Part shown: in pieces, positions 17,993 through 26,394 of the stretch
Layout: every line of letters begins with the position of its first letter
How positions within the stretch are numbered: position 1 is the first letter of the stretch
Source: JANJTY01 sp038257155
GTDB lineage: Bacteria > Pseudomonadota > Gammaproteobacteria > Xanthomonadales > Xanthomonadaceae
NCBI GenBank assembly: GCA_038257155.1
Contig: JBBSJP010000004.1
Location: forward strand, 121,311 to 185,310
DNA: 64,000 nucleotides
Reading direction: 5' to 3'
Translations under genes and position numbers: made by a program
The notes under the pieces: generated by a model
Told to the model about the DNA's origin: nothing
The model's database searches: none
What the model saw: the letters and a program-made list of their open reading frames with translations, nothing else

Positions 17993-18454
17993 ATGCCCGG
18001 TTCCACCCCTACCTTCATGCTTTCCTTGGGTCTGTTGTTGCCGATGGCAGTGACGGCAGGACAGGTATCGGAAGATTGCAGCCAGTTCGGAGCGACTGTC
18101 GAGGCTACCGGGCCTGTGTCAGCAATGGACGAACTGCGTGAAGCGCGTCGCATTCCGCTGTCATTGGCCTTCGTACCGGGCGAGTCCGAACTTGGTGCCG
18201 AGGCGAGTCGGGCGCTGGCACACTTGCTGGATTGCGCCGAGGTCATCGGGCTGGATGGTGAAGGGCTTCTTGTGATCGGCTTTGCCACACCGAGCGAATC
18301 GCATGGATTGCCTCTGAACGTGCTGGCGCATGACCGAGCCGACGCCGTCGCTCGACGCCTGCGCAAGGCCGGAATCATCCCGCAGGCCCTGCGCGGTGCT
18401 CAGACGGATCAGGCGGCACAGTCCGCTCACGTTGAACTCTGGTTGCGCGACTGA
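17993..18454 (+). CDS. Exported OmpA-like domain protein, small
   Basis: A 153-residue protein with a signal peptide (MPGSTPTFMLSLGLLLPMAV, cleavage near TAGQ) and a C-terminal region that reads as a divergent OmpA-like fold: FVPGESELGAEASRALAHLL, then VIGFATPSESHGLPLNVLAH and RADAVARRLRKAGI. The order matches OmpA_C (start strand, helix, strand, helix with RA.AV...L). The peptidoglycan-binding Asp and Arg of the consensus are not clearly conserved, so binding is uncertain. It stands alone between the sulfurtransferase and a convergent enoyl-CoA isomerase. ATG at 18017 is an alternative start. Confidence 0.75.
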   Translation: MPGSTPTFMLSLGLLLPMAVTAGQVSEDCSQFGATVEATGPVSAMDELREARRIPLSLAFVPGESELGAEASRALAHLLDCAEVIGLDGEGLLVIGFATPSESHGLPLNVLAHDRADAVARRLRKAGIIPQALRGAQTDQAAQSAHVELWLRD

Positions 18455-18493
18455 ACTACCGGGTGCAGGTCGGGAATTGTTGAAGGCTGCTGG

Positions 18494-19255
18494 TCAACCG
18501 GACTTGCGCGCCTTCAGCCTCGCCACCATCGCGTGCAGCATGGTTTGGGTTTCCTCGCGGAACCAGACTTCCAGAAAGCGAGCGATGCCGATTCGTTCCG
18601 GGCTGGCCAGCGCATCAACCAGGTCGCTGCGTGCGAAACGGCGGGTCTCCAGCATGGCAAGGCGCGGAAGCGCCAGCAGCGTCTCCAACCAGGTCTTGGC
18701 CGCGGCCAGAACCGCGCCGCTGTCTGCCAGTTCGTCGACCATGCCGACTTGCAGCGCGGCCTGTGAATCGAGCATCGCGCCAACCAGCATCAACCGGTCG
18801 GCCGGATAACGGCCGATGGTTCGTTGCAGCAGGTGTTGAACGGCATTGGGCACCGGAAGCCCGACCTGAACCTCATTCAATCCGATGCGATAGTCGCCGC
18901 GCGCCATGATGCGGTAGTCGCAGCACAGCGCCAGCACGCAGCCTCCGGCCGGACTGTGGCCATCGATCGCCGCCACCACCGGAACGGGAGATTCCGCCAG
19001 CGCCCGCGCCGCATCGAAGAACAGTTCCCAGGCGGCCTGCAGGGCGCTGGCTTCCAATGTCAGCAGATAAGGCACATCCAGTCCGGCCGAGAACACGCTT
19101 GGTCCACCAGACAGGATCACCGCTTCGGCACCTTCCTGCGGAGCGCGTCGCAGCGAGTCACGCAGCGCAGCCAACAGCTCGGAATTCAGGGCGTTGACCG
19201 GTGGTCTGGCCAGCTGCAACTGATGGATGGAACCGTGGCGGGTGATCTCGATCAT
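18494..19255 (-). CDS. Delta3,delta2-enoyl-CoA isomerase-like crotonase (ECI1/DCI type)
   Basis: Likely shifts cis- or trans-3 double bonds of unsaturated fatty acyl-CoAs to trans-2 so that beta-oxidation can continue. The stretch SPAGGCVLALCCDYRIMARG followed by YRIGLNEVQVGLPVP closely resembles mitochondrial ECI1: the first hydratase glutamate is replaced by Val (GGCVLA instead of GGCELA) while the second Glu (LNEVQVG) is kept, which is the isomerase pattern. Start chosen at MIEITRHGSIHQL (253 aa); a longer frame to 19294 adds a non-conserved leader. It is divergent from the copper chaperone gene over 136 bp. Confidence 0.88.
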   Translation of the reverse strand: MIEITRHGSIHQLQLARPPVNALNSELLAALRDSLRRAPQEGAEAVILSGGPSVFSAGLDVPYLLTLEASALQAAWELFFDAARALAESPVPVVAAIDGHSPAGGCVLALCCDYRIMARGDYRIGLNEVQVGLPVPNAVQHLLQRTIGRYPADRLMLVGAMLDSQAALQVGMVDELADSGAVLAAAKTWLETLLALPRLAMLETRRFARSDLVDALASPERIGIARFLEVWFREETQTMLHAMVARLKARKSG

Positions 19256-19391
19256 TGGGGCGGCACTGCGCAGGCATGGAAGGATCGAAACCATACCGCA
19301 GTCCGGCGCAGCGGCGAAGCCTGTCGCTGTCGCGCGAGGCAGTCTGTGCCATTGTGGAAATTTTCATCACCCAGCAGATAGCATCGGCAAC

Positions 19392-19820
19392 ATGAAGAAA
19401 TCACTGTTCGCCCTGCTTTTTGCGGCACTGCCACTATTGGCGTCGGCCACTGATCTGCGCATCGAATCCCCCTGGATCCGCGCCGCACCGCCTGGGGCTC
19501 CCATGCTGGCCGGTTACGTCGTGCTGATCAACGACGGCGAAGCAGTTCGACGCCTGGTGTCTGCGCGCAGCGAACGATTCGGTTTGGTGGAGTTGCATCG
19601 GACCGTGCAGATCGATGGCATCGCGCGCATGCGCGAGGTCGATGGTGTTGACGTTCCCGCGGGCGGCCGGGCGGCACTCGAGCCGGGCGGGCTGCATCTG
19701 ATGCTGATGCGGCCGGCCGCGGAAATAAGCGAAGGCGAGCGCATCGCATTCCGACTGGTGTTCGACGACGGCCTGGAGCTCGCGGTCGAGTTCGTCGTCC
19801 AACGCACCCCGTCAGACTGA
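19392..19820 (+). CDS. Periplasmic copper chaperone PCu(A)C
   Basis: Binds Cu(I) in the periplasm and delivers it to cytochrome c oxidase. The copper motif H-x10-M-x21-H-x-M is met exactly: His in VELHRTVQIDGIARM, then 21 residues to GGLHLM. A signal peptide (MKKSLFALLFAALPLLASA) precedes it. The mature domain begins with the usual IxSPWIRAAPPGAPMLAGY. 142 aa, standard length. SCO or oxidase genes are not adjacent in this window. Confidence 0.95.
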   Translation: MKKSLFALLFAALPLLASATDLRIESPWIRAAPPGAPMLAGYVVLINDGEAVRRLVSARSERFGLVELHRTVQIDGIARMREVDGVDVPAGGRAALEPGGLHLMLMRPAAEISEGERIAFRLVFDDGLELAVEFVVQRTPSD

Positions 19821-19898
19821 TCTCGGCGTCCGGGAGTCCGGGTTCGGGTTGCGCCTGTTAAGCTCGACGCCTCACTTGCTGGCTTCTGGAGACGGACC

Positions 19899-20162
19899 AT
19901 GGAACAACTGTTCGGCGGTGGCATCCTCTGGACGATCCTGATTGGATTCATCTGCGGCCTGCTGGCGCGCGCGCTCAAGCCCGGCAGGGACAAGCTGGGC
20001 TTTTTCATGACGATCCTGCTTGGTATCGGCGGCGCCCTGCTGGCGCGCTTTGTCGGTGATTCGATGGGCTGGTTCAGCCCGGAAGAACCGGTCGGCTTTC
20101 TCGCTTCGTTGGTTGGCGCGATCGTACTGCTGGTGATCTACGGATTGGTTCGCAAGCGTTAG
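19899..20162 (+). CDS. GlsB/YeaQ/YmgE family small membrane protein
   Basis: An 87-residue protein with three hydrophobic segments and Gly-rich turns (ICGLLARALKPGRD, LLGIGGALLARFVG, SLVGAIVLLVIYG), the layout of transglycosylase-associated or YeaQ-like proteins. These are linked to general stress responses in enterobacteria but have no known activity. A short gap follows PCu(A)C (78 bp). It is followed by the 202-bp tandem duplication. Confidence 0.9.
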   Translation: MEQLFGGGILWTILIGFICGLLARALKPGRDKLGFFMTILLGIGGALLARFVGDSMGWFSPEEPVGFLASLVGAIVLLVIYGLVRKR

Positions 20163-20248
20163 CCATCACTCTGCGTCGGGTCCACAAAGCCATGCGTCAT
20201 CGCTTCCTGCTCAGTTGGCGTCGCTTGATTCGGTCTGCTGGAAGGCTG

Positions 20249-20698
20249 TCGTAGGTCGGCTGAAGCCGCGCAGCGGTGGAGCCGACATCGAGGTGCTGGT
20301 TTACGTGTCGGATCCGCGCCGACGAAGCGGATCGCCTTGACGGGCAAGCCGGCGGCGCTTGATCCGACCTACGCGGAAACCATCGTGAGACTCAGACCAA
20401 GGCCGTGTTGCCGCCGGCATTCGCAAGCAGGCGCAAGTCGGCCCGATCTGTCGTAGGTCGGCTCAAGCCGCGAAGCGGTGGAGCCGACATCGAGGTGATG
20501 GTTTACGTGTCGGATCCGCGCCGACGAAGCGGATCGCCTTGACGGGCAAGCCGGCGGCGCTTGATTCGACCTACGCGGAAACCATCGTGAGACTCAGACC
20601 AAGGCCGTGTTGCCGCCCGCATTCGCAAGCAGGCGCAAGTCGGCCCGATCTGTCGTAAGGTCGGCTCAAGCCGCACAGCGGTGGAGCCGACATCGAGT
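20249..20698. repeat. 202-bp tandem duplication carrying a terminal-inverted-repeat element
   Basis: Unit 1 (20249-20450) and unit 2 (20451-20652) are both exactly 202 bp and differ at about five bases; a third, partial unit begins at 20653 and ends near 20698. Inside each unit a 124-bp part (20250-20373, 20452-20575) is bounded by inverted ends: cgtaggtcggctcaagc against the reverse complement of gcttgatccgacctacg (16 of 17 in unit 2 with unit 1's right end). It fills most of the 569-bp gap between the YeaQ-like gene and the thioesterase; I see no gene there. Confidence 0.88.
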
Positions 20699-20731
20699 TG
20701 TGTGGACACATGAAGCCTTGAAAGCCGCGAG

Positions 20732-21145
20732 TCAGCCCTCGCAGGCTTTTCGTACCGCGTCCGGCAGCGGCACCGAGCCTGAGCCATCGCGCGCCGCCCA
20801 GACCATCGTGGTGTTGCCATCGGCGTACACGCACTCGTAATCGTCCGCTGCGACGATGCGGTGCGCGAGGCGCAGGCTGGAGCGGCCAAGCTTCTCGACG
20901 CGCAACTCGACGGCGATCTGCGCCGGCCACTCGATCGGGCGGCGATAGTCGATCTGGACCGAGGCCAGCAGCGGCGCAAAGCTGTCGCTTAGCCAGGGGC
21001 CGGGCAGCGAGTCCATCCAGGCCAGTCGCGTCTCTTCCAGGTAGGTGAGGAAATTGGCATTGTTGACGTGCTCGAAGGCATCGAGATCGCGCCAGCGCAC
21101 CGCGAGCTCGAGCCGGAACAGCAGCTTCGAAACAGGCTGGTTCAT
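20732..21145 (-). CDS. Acyl-CoA thioesterase, 4HBT hotdog family (YbgC/FcbC-like)
   Basis: Hydrolyses an acyl-CoA thioester. The hotdog signature RWRDLDAFEHVNNANFLTYL contains the catalytic Asp of the YbgC/FcbC group. 137 aa, normal length. It starts inside the uvrA stop codon (ATGA at 21142-21145), so it is translationally coupled to uvrA, a pairing with no obvious functional reason. Substrate chain length is unknown. Confidence 0.92.
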   Translation of the reverse strand: MNQPVSKLLFRLELAVRWRDLDAFEHVNNANFLTYLEETRLAWMDSLPGPWLSDSFAPLLASVQIDYRRPIEWPAQIAVELRVEKLGRSSLRLAHRIVAADDYECVYADGNTTMVWAARDGSGSVPLPDAVRKACEG

Positions 21146-23988
21146 GCCGCCGCCTTGCGCTTCTTGCTGCCCAGGATGCGCGCCAGGAACTGGCCGGTAT
21201 ACGAGCGGGAATTCCCGGTGAGCGCCTCCGGCGTGCCGCAGGCGATGATCTCGCCGCCACGCGATCCGCCCTCGGGGCCGAGGTCTATCACCCAGTCGGC
21301 CGTCTTGATCACGTCGAGGTTGTGCTCGATCACGACCACGGTGTTGCCGTCGTCGCGCAGGCGGTGCAGCACCGCCAGCAGATGCTCGATGTCGTTGAAG
21401 TGCAGTCCGGTGGTGGGCTCGTCCAGAATATAAAGCGTGCGGCCGGTATCGCGCCGCGAAAGCTCCTTCGACAGCTTGACGCGCTGCGCTTCGCCGCCGG
21501 ACAGCGTGGTCGCGCTCTGACCCAGCTTGACGTAGGAAAGTCCGACGTCCATCAGGGTGTTCAGCTTGCGTGCGATCGAGGGCACCGGCTCGAACAGTTT
21601 CAGGGCGTCTTCGACGGTCTGCTCCAGCACCTGGTGGATGCTGTGGCCCTTGTAGAGGATCTCCAGGGTCTCGCGGTTGTAGCGCTTGCCGTGGCAGACA
21701 TCGCAGGGCACATAGACGTCGGGCAGGAAGTGCATCTCGACCTTGATAAGGCCGTCGCCTTGGCAGGCCTCGCAGCGGCCGCCTTTGACGTTGAACGAGA
21801 AGCGCCCCGGCGCATAGCCACGCGCACGCGCCTCGGGCACCTGGGCGAACAGCTCGCGCAGCGGGGTGAACAGGCCGGTATAGGTGGCCGGATTGCTGCG
21901 CGGCGTGCGGCCTATCGGCGACTGGTCGATGTCGACCACCTTGTCGAACAGATCAAGCCCGTGGATCTCGCGATACGACGCAGGCTTGGCGCTGGCGCCA
22001 TTGATCTCGGCTGCAGCCAGCGCATACAGCGTGTCGTTGATCAGGGTCGATTTGCCCGAGCCTGAGACGCCCGTGACGCAGACCAGCAGGCCGGCGGGAA
22101 TTTCCAGATCGACGTTCTGCAGGTTGTTGCCTGTGGCACCCTGCAGCCGCAGCATGGCTTTCGGATCCGGCTTCTTGCGGGCCGCGGGGATCTCGATGCG
22201 ACGCTTGCCGGAAAGGTATTGCCCGGTCAAGGAACGCGGTGCTTCCAGCAAGTCAGTGAAGGTGCCCTGCGCGACGATCTCGCCGCCGTGCACGCCGGCG
22301 CCGGGACCGATGTCGACGACGTGGTCGGCGGCGCGGATCGCATCCTCGTCGTGCTCTACCACGATCACGGTATTGCCGAGGTCGCGCAGGCGAACCAGCG
22401 TGCCGAGAAGTCGCTCGTTGTCGCGCTGGTGCAGGCCGATGCTGGGCTCGTCCAGCACGTACATCACGCCCACCAGGCCGGCGCCGATCTGGCTGGCCAG
22501 GCGGATGCGCTGCGCCTCGCCGCCCGAGAGGCTGTCGGCCTGGCGTTCCAGAGTGAGGTAGTCGAGACCTACATCGACCAGGAAGCGCAGGCGCTCGCGG
22601 ATTTCCTTGACGATCTTCACTGCGATCTCGCCGCGCCAGCCGGGCAGGGCGAGGGCCTCGAAGAAGGCCATGCAGCGGTCGATCGGCAGGCGCACCACCT
22701 CATGCAATGGGGAATCGCCGACGAACACATTGCGTGCCTGGCGATTCAGACGGGCGCCGCTGCAGTCGGGGCAGGGACGCTGGCTGATGTACTTGGACAG
22801 CTCCTCGCGCACGACCTGGGATTCGGTCTCGCGGTAGCGTCGCTCCAGGTTCGGGATGATGCCCTCGAAGCGGTGCTTGCGCTGCGCGCGACCGCCGGCG
22901 TCGGTGAGGTAGGTGAACGCGATGATCTCTTCGCCCGAGCCATACAGCACGGCCTGGCGCACGTTCTCCGGCAACTGGTCCCAATGGGTGTCGACCGAAA
23001 AGCCATAGTGCCGCGCCAGCGAAGCGATCAGCTGGAAATAATAGGCATTGCGGCGATCCCAGCCGCGCACCGCGCCGGCCGCCAGGCTCAGCTCCGGATG
23101 CACCACCACGCGGCCGGGGTCGAAGAACTGGGTCACGCCCAGGCCGTCGCAGGCCTGGCACGCCCCCATTGGCGAATTGAACGAGAACAGACGCGGTTCC
23201 AGTTCCGGCAGCGAGTAGTCGCAGACCGGGCAGCTGAACTTGGAGGAGAACAGCAGCGGCGCCGCCACTTCGTCGTCGAGGTTGGTGACAATGGCGAGGC
23301 TGTCGCCCAGCTTCAGCGCGGTTTCGAAGCTTTCCGCCAAGCGCTGCTTGTGGTCGTCGCGCGGGCGGAAGCGGTCAACCACCACCTCGATGGTGTGCTT
23401 GGTGCGCAGCGCCAGCTTCGGCACCTGGTCGAGTTCGTACACGGTGCCGTCGACCCGGGCGCGCAGGAAGCCCTGCGCACGCAACTGGTCGAAAACCTGC
23501 TGGTGCTCGCCCTTGCGCTCGCGCACTACCGGCGCCAGCAGCATCAGGCGATGTTCCGGGTCCATTCCCAGCACCGTATCGACCATCTGGCTGATGGTCT
23601 GCGCGCTCAGCGGCTGGCCGTGGTCCGGGCAGCGTGGCGTACCGACCCGCGCATACAGCAGGCGCAGGTAGTCGTAGATCTCGGTAATGGTGCCGACGGT
23701 CGAGCGCGGATTGTGCGAGGTGGCCTTCTGCTCGATCGCGATGGCCGGCGACAGGCCCTCGATGTGGTCGACATCGGGCTTCTCCATCACCGACAGGAAT
23801 TGCCGTGCATAGGCCGACAGCGACTCGACGTAACGCCGCTGGCCCTCGGCGTAGATCGTGTCGAAGGCGAGCGAGGACTTGCCGGAGCCCGACAGGCCGG
23901 TAATCACGATCAGCTTGTCGCGCGGCAGATCGAGATCGATGTTCTTCAGGTTGTGGGTGCGGGCGCCACGGATGCGGATGGTGTCCAT
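21142..23988 (-). CDS. uvrA: UvrABC excision nuclease subunit A
   Basis: DNA damage recognition ATPase of nucleotide excision repair. Two ABC modules are complete: Walker A GLSGSGKSS near residue 35 and GVSGSGKSTLI near 641, signature motifs LSGGEAQRIRLA and LSGGEAQRVKLS, and zinc fingers CPVC...CQAC and CEAC...CDVC. Start chosen at MDTIRIRGARTHNLKNI, which aligns with E. coli UvrA; the ATG at 24000 adds four residues. 948 aa. No clear LexA-type operator was seen upstream, only repeat DNA. The thioesterase follows in overlap. Confidence 0.97.
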   Translation of the reverse strand: MDTIRIRGARTHNLKNIDLDLPRDKLIVITGLSGSGKSSLAFDTIYAEGQRRYVESLSAYARQFLSVMEKPDVDHIEGLSPAIAIEQKATSHNPRSTVGTITEIYDYLRLLYARVGTPRCPDHGQPLSAQTISQMVDTVLGMDPEHRLMLLAPVVRERKGEHQQVFDQLRAQGFLRARVDGTVYELDQVPKLALRTKHTIEVVVDRFRPRDDHKQRLAESFETALKLGDSLAIVTNLDDEVAAPLLFSSKFSCPVCDYSLPELEPRLFSFNSPMGACQACDGLGVTQFFDPGRVVVHPELSLAAGAVRGWDRRNAYYFQLIASLARHYGFSVDTHWDQLPENVRQAVLYGSGEEIIAFTYLTDAGGRAQRKHRFEGIIPNLERRYRETESQVVREELSKYISQRPCPDCSGARLNRQARNVFVGDSPLHEVVRLPIDRCMAFFEALALPGWRGEIAVKIVKEIRERLRFLVDVGLDYLTLERQADSLSGGEAQRIRLASQIGAGLVGVMYVLDEPSIGLHQRDNERLLGTLVRLRDLGNTVIVVEHDEDAIRAADHVVDIGPGAGVHGGEIVAQGTFTDLLEAPRSLTGQYLSGKRRIEIPAARKKPDPKAMLRLQGATGNNLQNVDLEIPAGLLVCVTGVSGSGKSTLINDTLYALAAAEINGASAKPASYREIHGLDLFDKVVDIDQSPIGRTPRSNPATYTGLFTPLRELFAQVPEARARGYAPGRFSFNVKGGRCEACQGDGLIKVEMHFLPDVYVPCDVCHGKRYNRETLEILYKGHSIHQVLEQTVEDALKLFEPVPSIARKLNTLMDVGLSYVKLGQSATTLSGGEAQRVKLSKELSRRDTGRTLYILDEPTTGLHFNDIEHLLAVLHRLRDDGNTVVVIEHNLDVIKTADWVIDLGPEGGSRGGEIIACGTPEALTGNSRSYTGQFLARILGSKKRKAAA

Positions 23989-24133
23989 GCGGGGTCGCAT
24001 TTGGGGCAGCCGATGATGGTATCAGGACGCTGTGTTTATTCTGTGCGGAAGGCATGGGTGGACGTGGGGGCTGTTCAGGGTGGTGCAGAAGCCCCTCTCC
24101 TTCTGGGGATAGGGGGGCTTTTTTGCTTTTGAG

Positions 24134-24266
24134 CCCCTCGCCCGCATCGCGGGAGAGGGGTTGGGGAGAGGGGCTCTAGCTGATGGCGTTGGATCCGCCA
24201 AAGCCAGCCAGAGTCAGAGCCCCTCACCCGGCCCTTCGGGCCACCCTCTCCCGCACGCGGGAGAGG
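24134..24266. repeat. Palindromic repeats (ccctcNcccg type) upstream of uvrA
   Basis: The 458-bp space between uvrA and the methyltransferase contains several hairpins: 24134-24145/24149-24160 (12-bp stem, one mismatch), 24230-24234/24238-24242 (5 bp, ttc loop) and 24245-24254/24257-24266 (10-bp perfect stem). The C-rich and G-rich runs repeat around them (24091-24120, 24350-24356). They look like a dispersed REP family. The uvrA promoter must lie close to 24000. Confidence 0.75.
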
Positions 24267-24446
24267 AGAAGTAGAGAGGGTTCGGGCGGAGCGAGATGCT
24301 TCGTAACATCGAACCCTATCGCCCAGCCCCAGTCCCTATGGGAGAGGGGACCAAGAGCACCGCCGATCATGGAGACGCGTCATCGTCTTGGAGCAAGACC
24401 ACCCACATGCCATTCTCAGGCGCCGTTTGAGCTAGTAGCAGCCACG

Positions 24447-25055
24447 ATGGACGAAGACCTGCAGGATGAACGCATGCGCAGCGTGTTGGCCGAACTGCTG
24501 GCCAGCGGCGCCAGGTCGGTGCTGGATCTGGGCTGCGGGCCGGGCGATCTGTTGGTGCGGCTGGTCGAGGAGGCACAGTTCGAGCGCATTCTGGGTATTG
24601 ACCTGAGTGCAGCCGAACTCGCCATTGCGCGAGAAAGATTGCAGCTGCATCTGACTGCCAGCACGCCACGCATCGAGCTCCGCCAGGCCTCATTCACCGA
24701 TGCCCGCGCCGGTCTCGAAGGCTTCGATGCGGCAGCCCTGGTGGAAACCATCGAGCACGTCGATCCGAATCGCTTGTCCGACATCGAGCGCGCGGTATTT
24801 GGTGCTTTTGCACTCCGCAACGTATTCGTCAGCACCCCGAATCAGGAGTTCAACGCCGTCTACGGCATGCAGCCAGGACAGATGCGCCATCCCGACCATC
24901 GCTTCGAATGGACCCGGGCCAAGTTCCGCACCTGGGCGCGTGGCGTGGCGACGCGCCAGGGCTACGGCGTCCGCTTCGTGGACATTGGCCAACCCGAGCC
25001 TGGATTCGGCGCTCCAACCCAGATGGCCTGTTTCGCGAAACTGCTCGATACATGA
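24447..25055 (+). CDS. Hen1-like RNA 3'-terminal 2'-O-methyltransferase domain protein (stand-alone)
   Basis: SAM-dependent methyltransferase. Motif I is VLDLGCGPG (residues 25-33) with the acidic IDLS after it. What sets it apart is the Hen1 metal site: ETIEH (Glu100, Glu103, His104) and a downstream His in HPDHRFEWTR (His148/151), the set that binds Mn2+ and positions the RNA 3' end. STPNQEFN is also Hen1-like. Bacterial Hen1 usually has an extra N-terminal half and a Pnkp partner for RNA repair; here only about 200 residues exist and no Pnkp is nearby. ATG at 24447 precedes the conserved part; ATG at 24369 is possible. Substrate is inference. Confidence 0.8.
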   Translation: MDEDLQDERMRSVLAELLASGARSVLDLGCGPGDLLVRLVEEAQFERILGIDLSAAELAIARERLQLHLTASTPRIELRQASFTDARAGLEGFDAAALVETIEHVDPNRLSDIERAVFGAFALRNVFVSTPNQEFNAVYGMQPGQMRHPDHRFEWTRAKFRTWARGVATRQGYGVRFVDIGQPEPGFGAPTQMACFAKLLDT

Positions 25056-25111
25056 AAACCACGCCCACCCGTTAGAATAGGCGGCTTGATTGATAGCCAA
25101 GGGGTGTGCGC

Positions 25112-26275
25112 GTGGACTTTTCCTTCACCGAAGAGCAGTTGATGATCCAGGATGTTGCGCGGCGCATCGCGCAGGAAAAGATCGCGCCCAGCGCCGAGCA
25201 TTTCGACAGGATCGGCGAGTTTCCGCTGGAAAACATCAGGATCCTCGGCGAGAACGGCCTGATGGGCATCGAGGTGCCGCATGAGTACGGCGGTGCCGGC
25301 ATGGATGCGATTGGCTACGTGCTGGCGATGTTCGAGATCGCTGCCGCCGACTGTGCGCATTCGACCATCATGTCGGTCAACAACACGCTCTACTGCAACG
25401 GTCTGCTGAAGAATGGCACCGAGGCGCAGAAGCACAAGTACGTCACCCCGATCGCCAGCGGCGAGGCCATTGGCGCCTACGCGCTGACCGAGCCGCAGTC
25501 CGGGTCCGACGCTTCGGCCATGCGCACCCGCGCGGTGCTGTCGGCCGACGGCACGCATTACGTAGTGAACGGCAAGAAGAGCTGGATCACGTCAGGGCCT
25601 GTTGCCAAGTACATCATGCTGTTCGCCCTTACTGACCCGGCCAAGGCCGCCAAGGGCATCAGCGCCTTCATCATCGACACCGAGCGCGAGGGTTTTCATC
25701 GCGGCAAGGTCGAGCCGAAGCTCGGCATCCGTGCCTCGGCCACCTGCGAAATCGAATTCACTGATTACGTGATCCCGGTCGATGACCGTATCGGCGCGGA
25801 AGGCGAAGGCTTCAAGATTGCCATGGGCGTGCTGGATGCCGGCCGCATCGGAATCGCCGCCCAGGCCGTCGGTCTGGCGCGTGCCGCCTACGATGCCTCG
25901 GTGTCCTACGTGCAGGAGCGCAAGAGTTTCGGCCAGCCGATCGGCAGCTTTCAGATGATCCAGGCCAAGATCGCCGACATGAAGTGCCGGCTCGATGCCG
26001 CCACCCTGCTGGTGCTGAAGGCCGCCTGGGCAAAGCAGCAGTCGCTCACCACGGGCGCGCGCTTCACCACCGAGGCCTCGGTCGCCAAGCTGTTTGCTTC
26101 CGAAGCGGCGATGTTCATCACCCATCAGGCGGTGCAGATCCACGGTGGTATGGGTTACTCAAAGGAAATGCCGCTGGAGCGCTATTTCCGCGACGCCAAG
26201 ATCACCGAGATCTATGAGGGCACCAGTGAGATCCAGCGCCTGGTCATCGCGCGCAACGAGACGGGTGTTCGTTGA
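25112..26275 (+). CDS. Acyl-CoA dehydrogenase (short/medium-chain type)
   Basis: FAD enzyme for the first step of beta-oxidation, passing electrons to ETF. Family landmarks: YALTEPQSGSDAS (FAD/substrate contact), KSWITSG, QERKSFGQPIGSFQMIQ and the catalytic base Glu in ITEIYEGTSEIQRLVIAR. A GTG at 25112 is preceded by AAGGGG (25099-25104) at good spacing; the GTG at 25106 is too close to it. 387 aa, typical for butyryl-CoA dehydrogenases. It is alone on its strand after the methyltransferase; no ETF genes are in the window. Confidence 0.95.
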   Translation: MDFSFTEEQLMIQDVARRIAQEKIAPSAEHFDRIGEFPLENIRILGENGLMGIEVPHEYGGAGMDAIGYVLAMFEIAAADCAHSTIMSVNNTLYCNGLLKNGTEAQKHKYVTPIASGEAIGAYALTEPQSGSDASAMRTRAVLSADGTHYVVNGKKSWITSGPVAKYIMLFALTDPAKAAKGISAFIIDTEREGFHRGKVEPKLGIRASATCEIEFTDYVIPVDDRIGAEGEGFKIAMGVLDAGRIGIAAQAVGLARAAYDASVSYVQERKSFGQPIGSFQMIQAKIADMKCRLDAATLLVLKAAWAKQQSLTTGARFTTEASVAKLFASEAAMFITHQAVQIHGGMGYSKEMPLERYFRDAKITEIYEGTSEIQRLVIARNETGVR

Positions 26276-26309
26276 GGGACACCTGCGGCGCTACAGGGCT
26301 GCTGCTGTT

Positions 26310-26337
26310 GTAGGAGCCGACCTGTCGGCGACCGGGA
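26310..26337. repeat. Short hairpin element, copy 1 (pairs with 35819-35844)
   Basis: Stem gccgac (26316-26321) / gtcggc (26324-26329), followed by gaccgggat. The copy near 35820 has stem gcgcac/gtgcgc in the same flanks, so both arms changed together and pairing is kept. Confidence 0.65.
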
Positions 26338-26394
26338 TCGATGGCCCTGCCAATTTGTATGGCCGGGCCACAGATGCCGGTCGCTCACAGGAGC

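Noticed and set aside
20249..20652. Insertion sequence
   Set aside because: No transposase frame fits inside the 202-bp units; called a tandem repeat with inverted ends instead.
24026..24046. Possible LexA box before uvrA (ctgtg..ctgtg)
   Set aside because: The two halves are direct, not inverted, so it does not fit a LexA palindrome.
24090..24126. Terminator-like cccc...gggg then t-run on the plus strand
   Set aside because: Stem is imperfect and no plus-strand gene ends before it; better explained as part of the REP-type repeats.
22219..24132. 637-codon plus-strand frame across uvrA
   Set aside because: Antisense to uvrA; rich in His, Gln and Arg as expected of a reverse reading of high-GC coding DNA.
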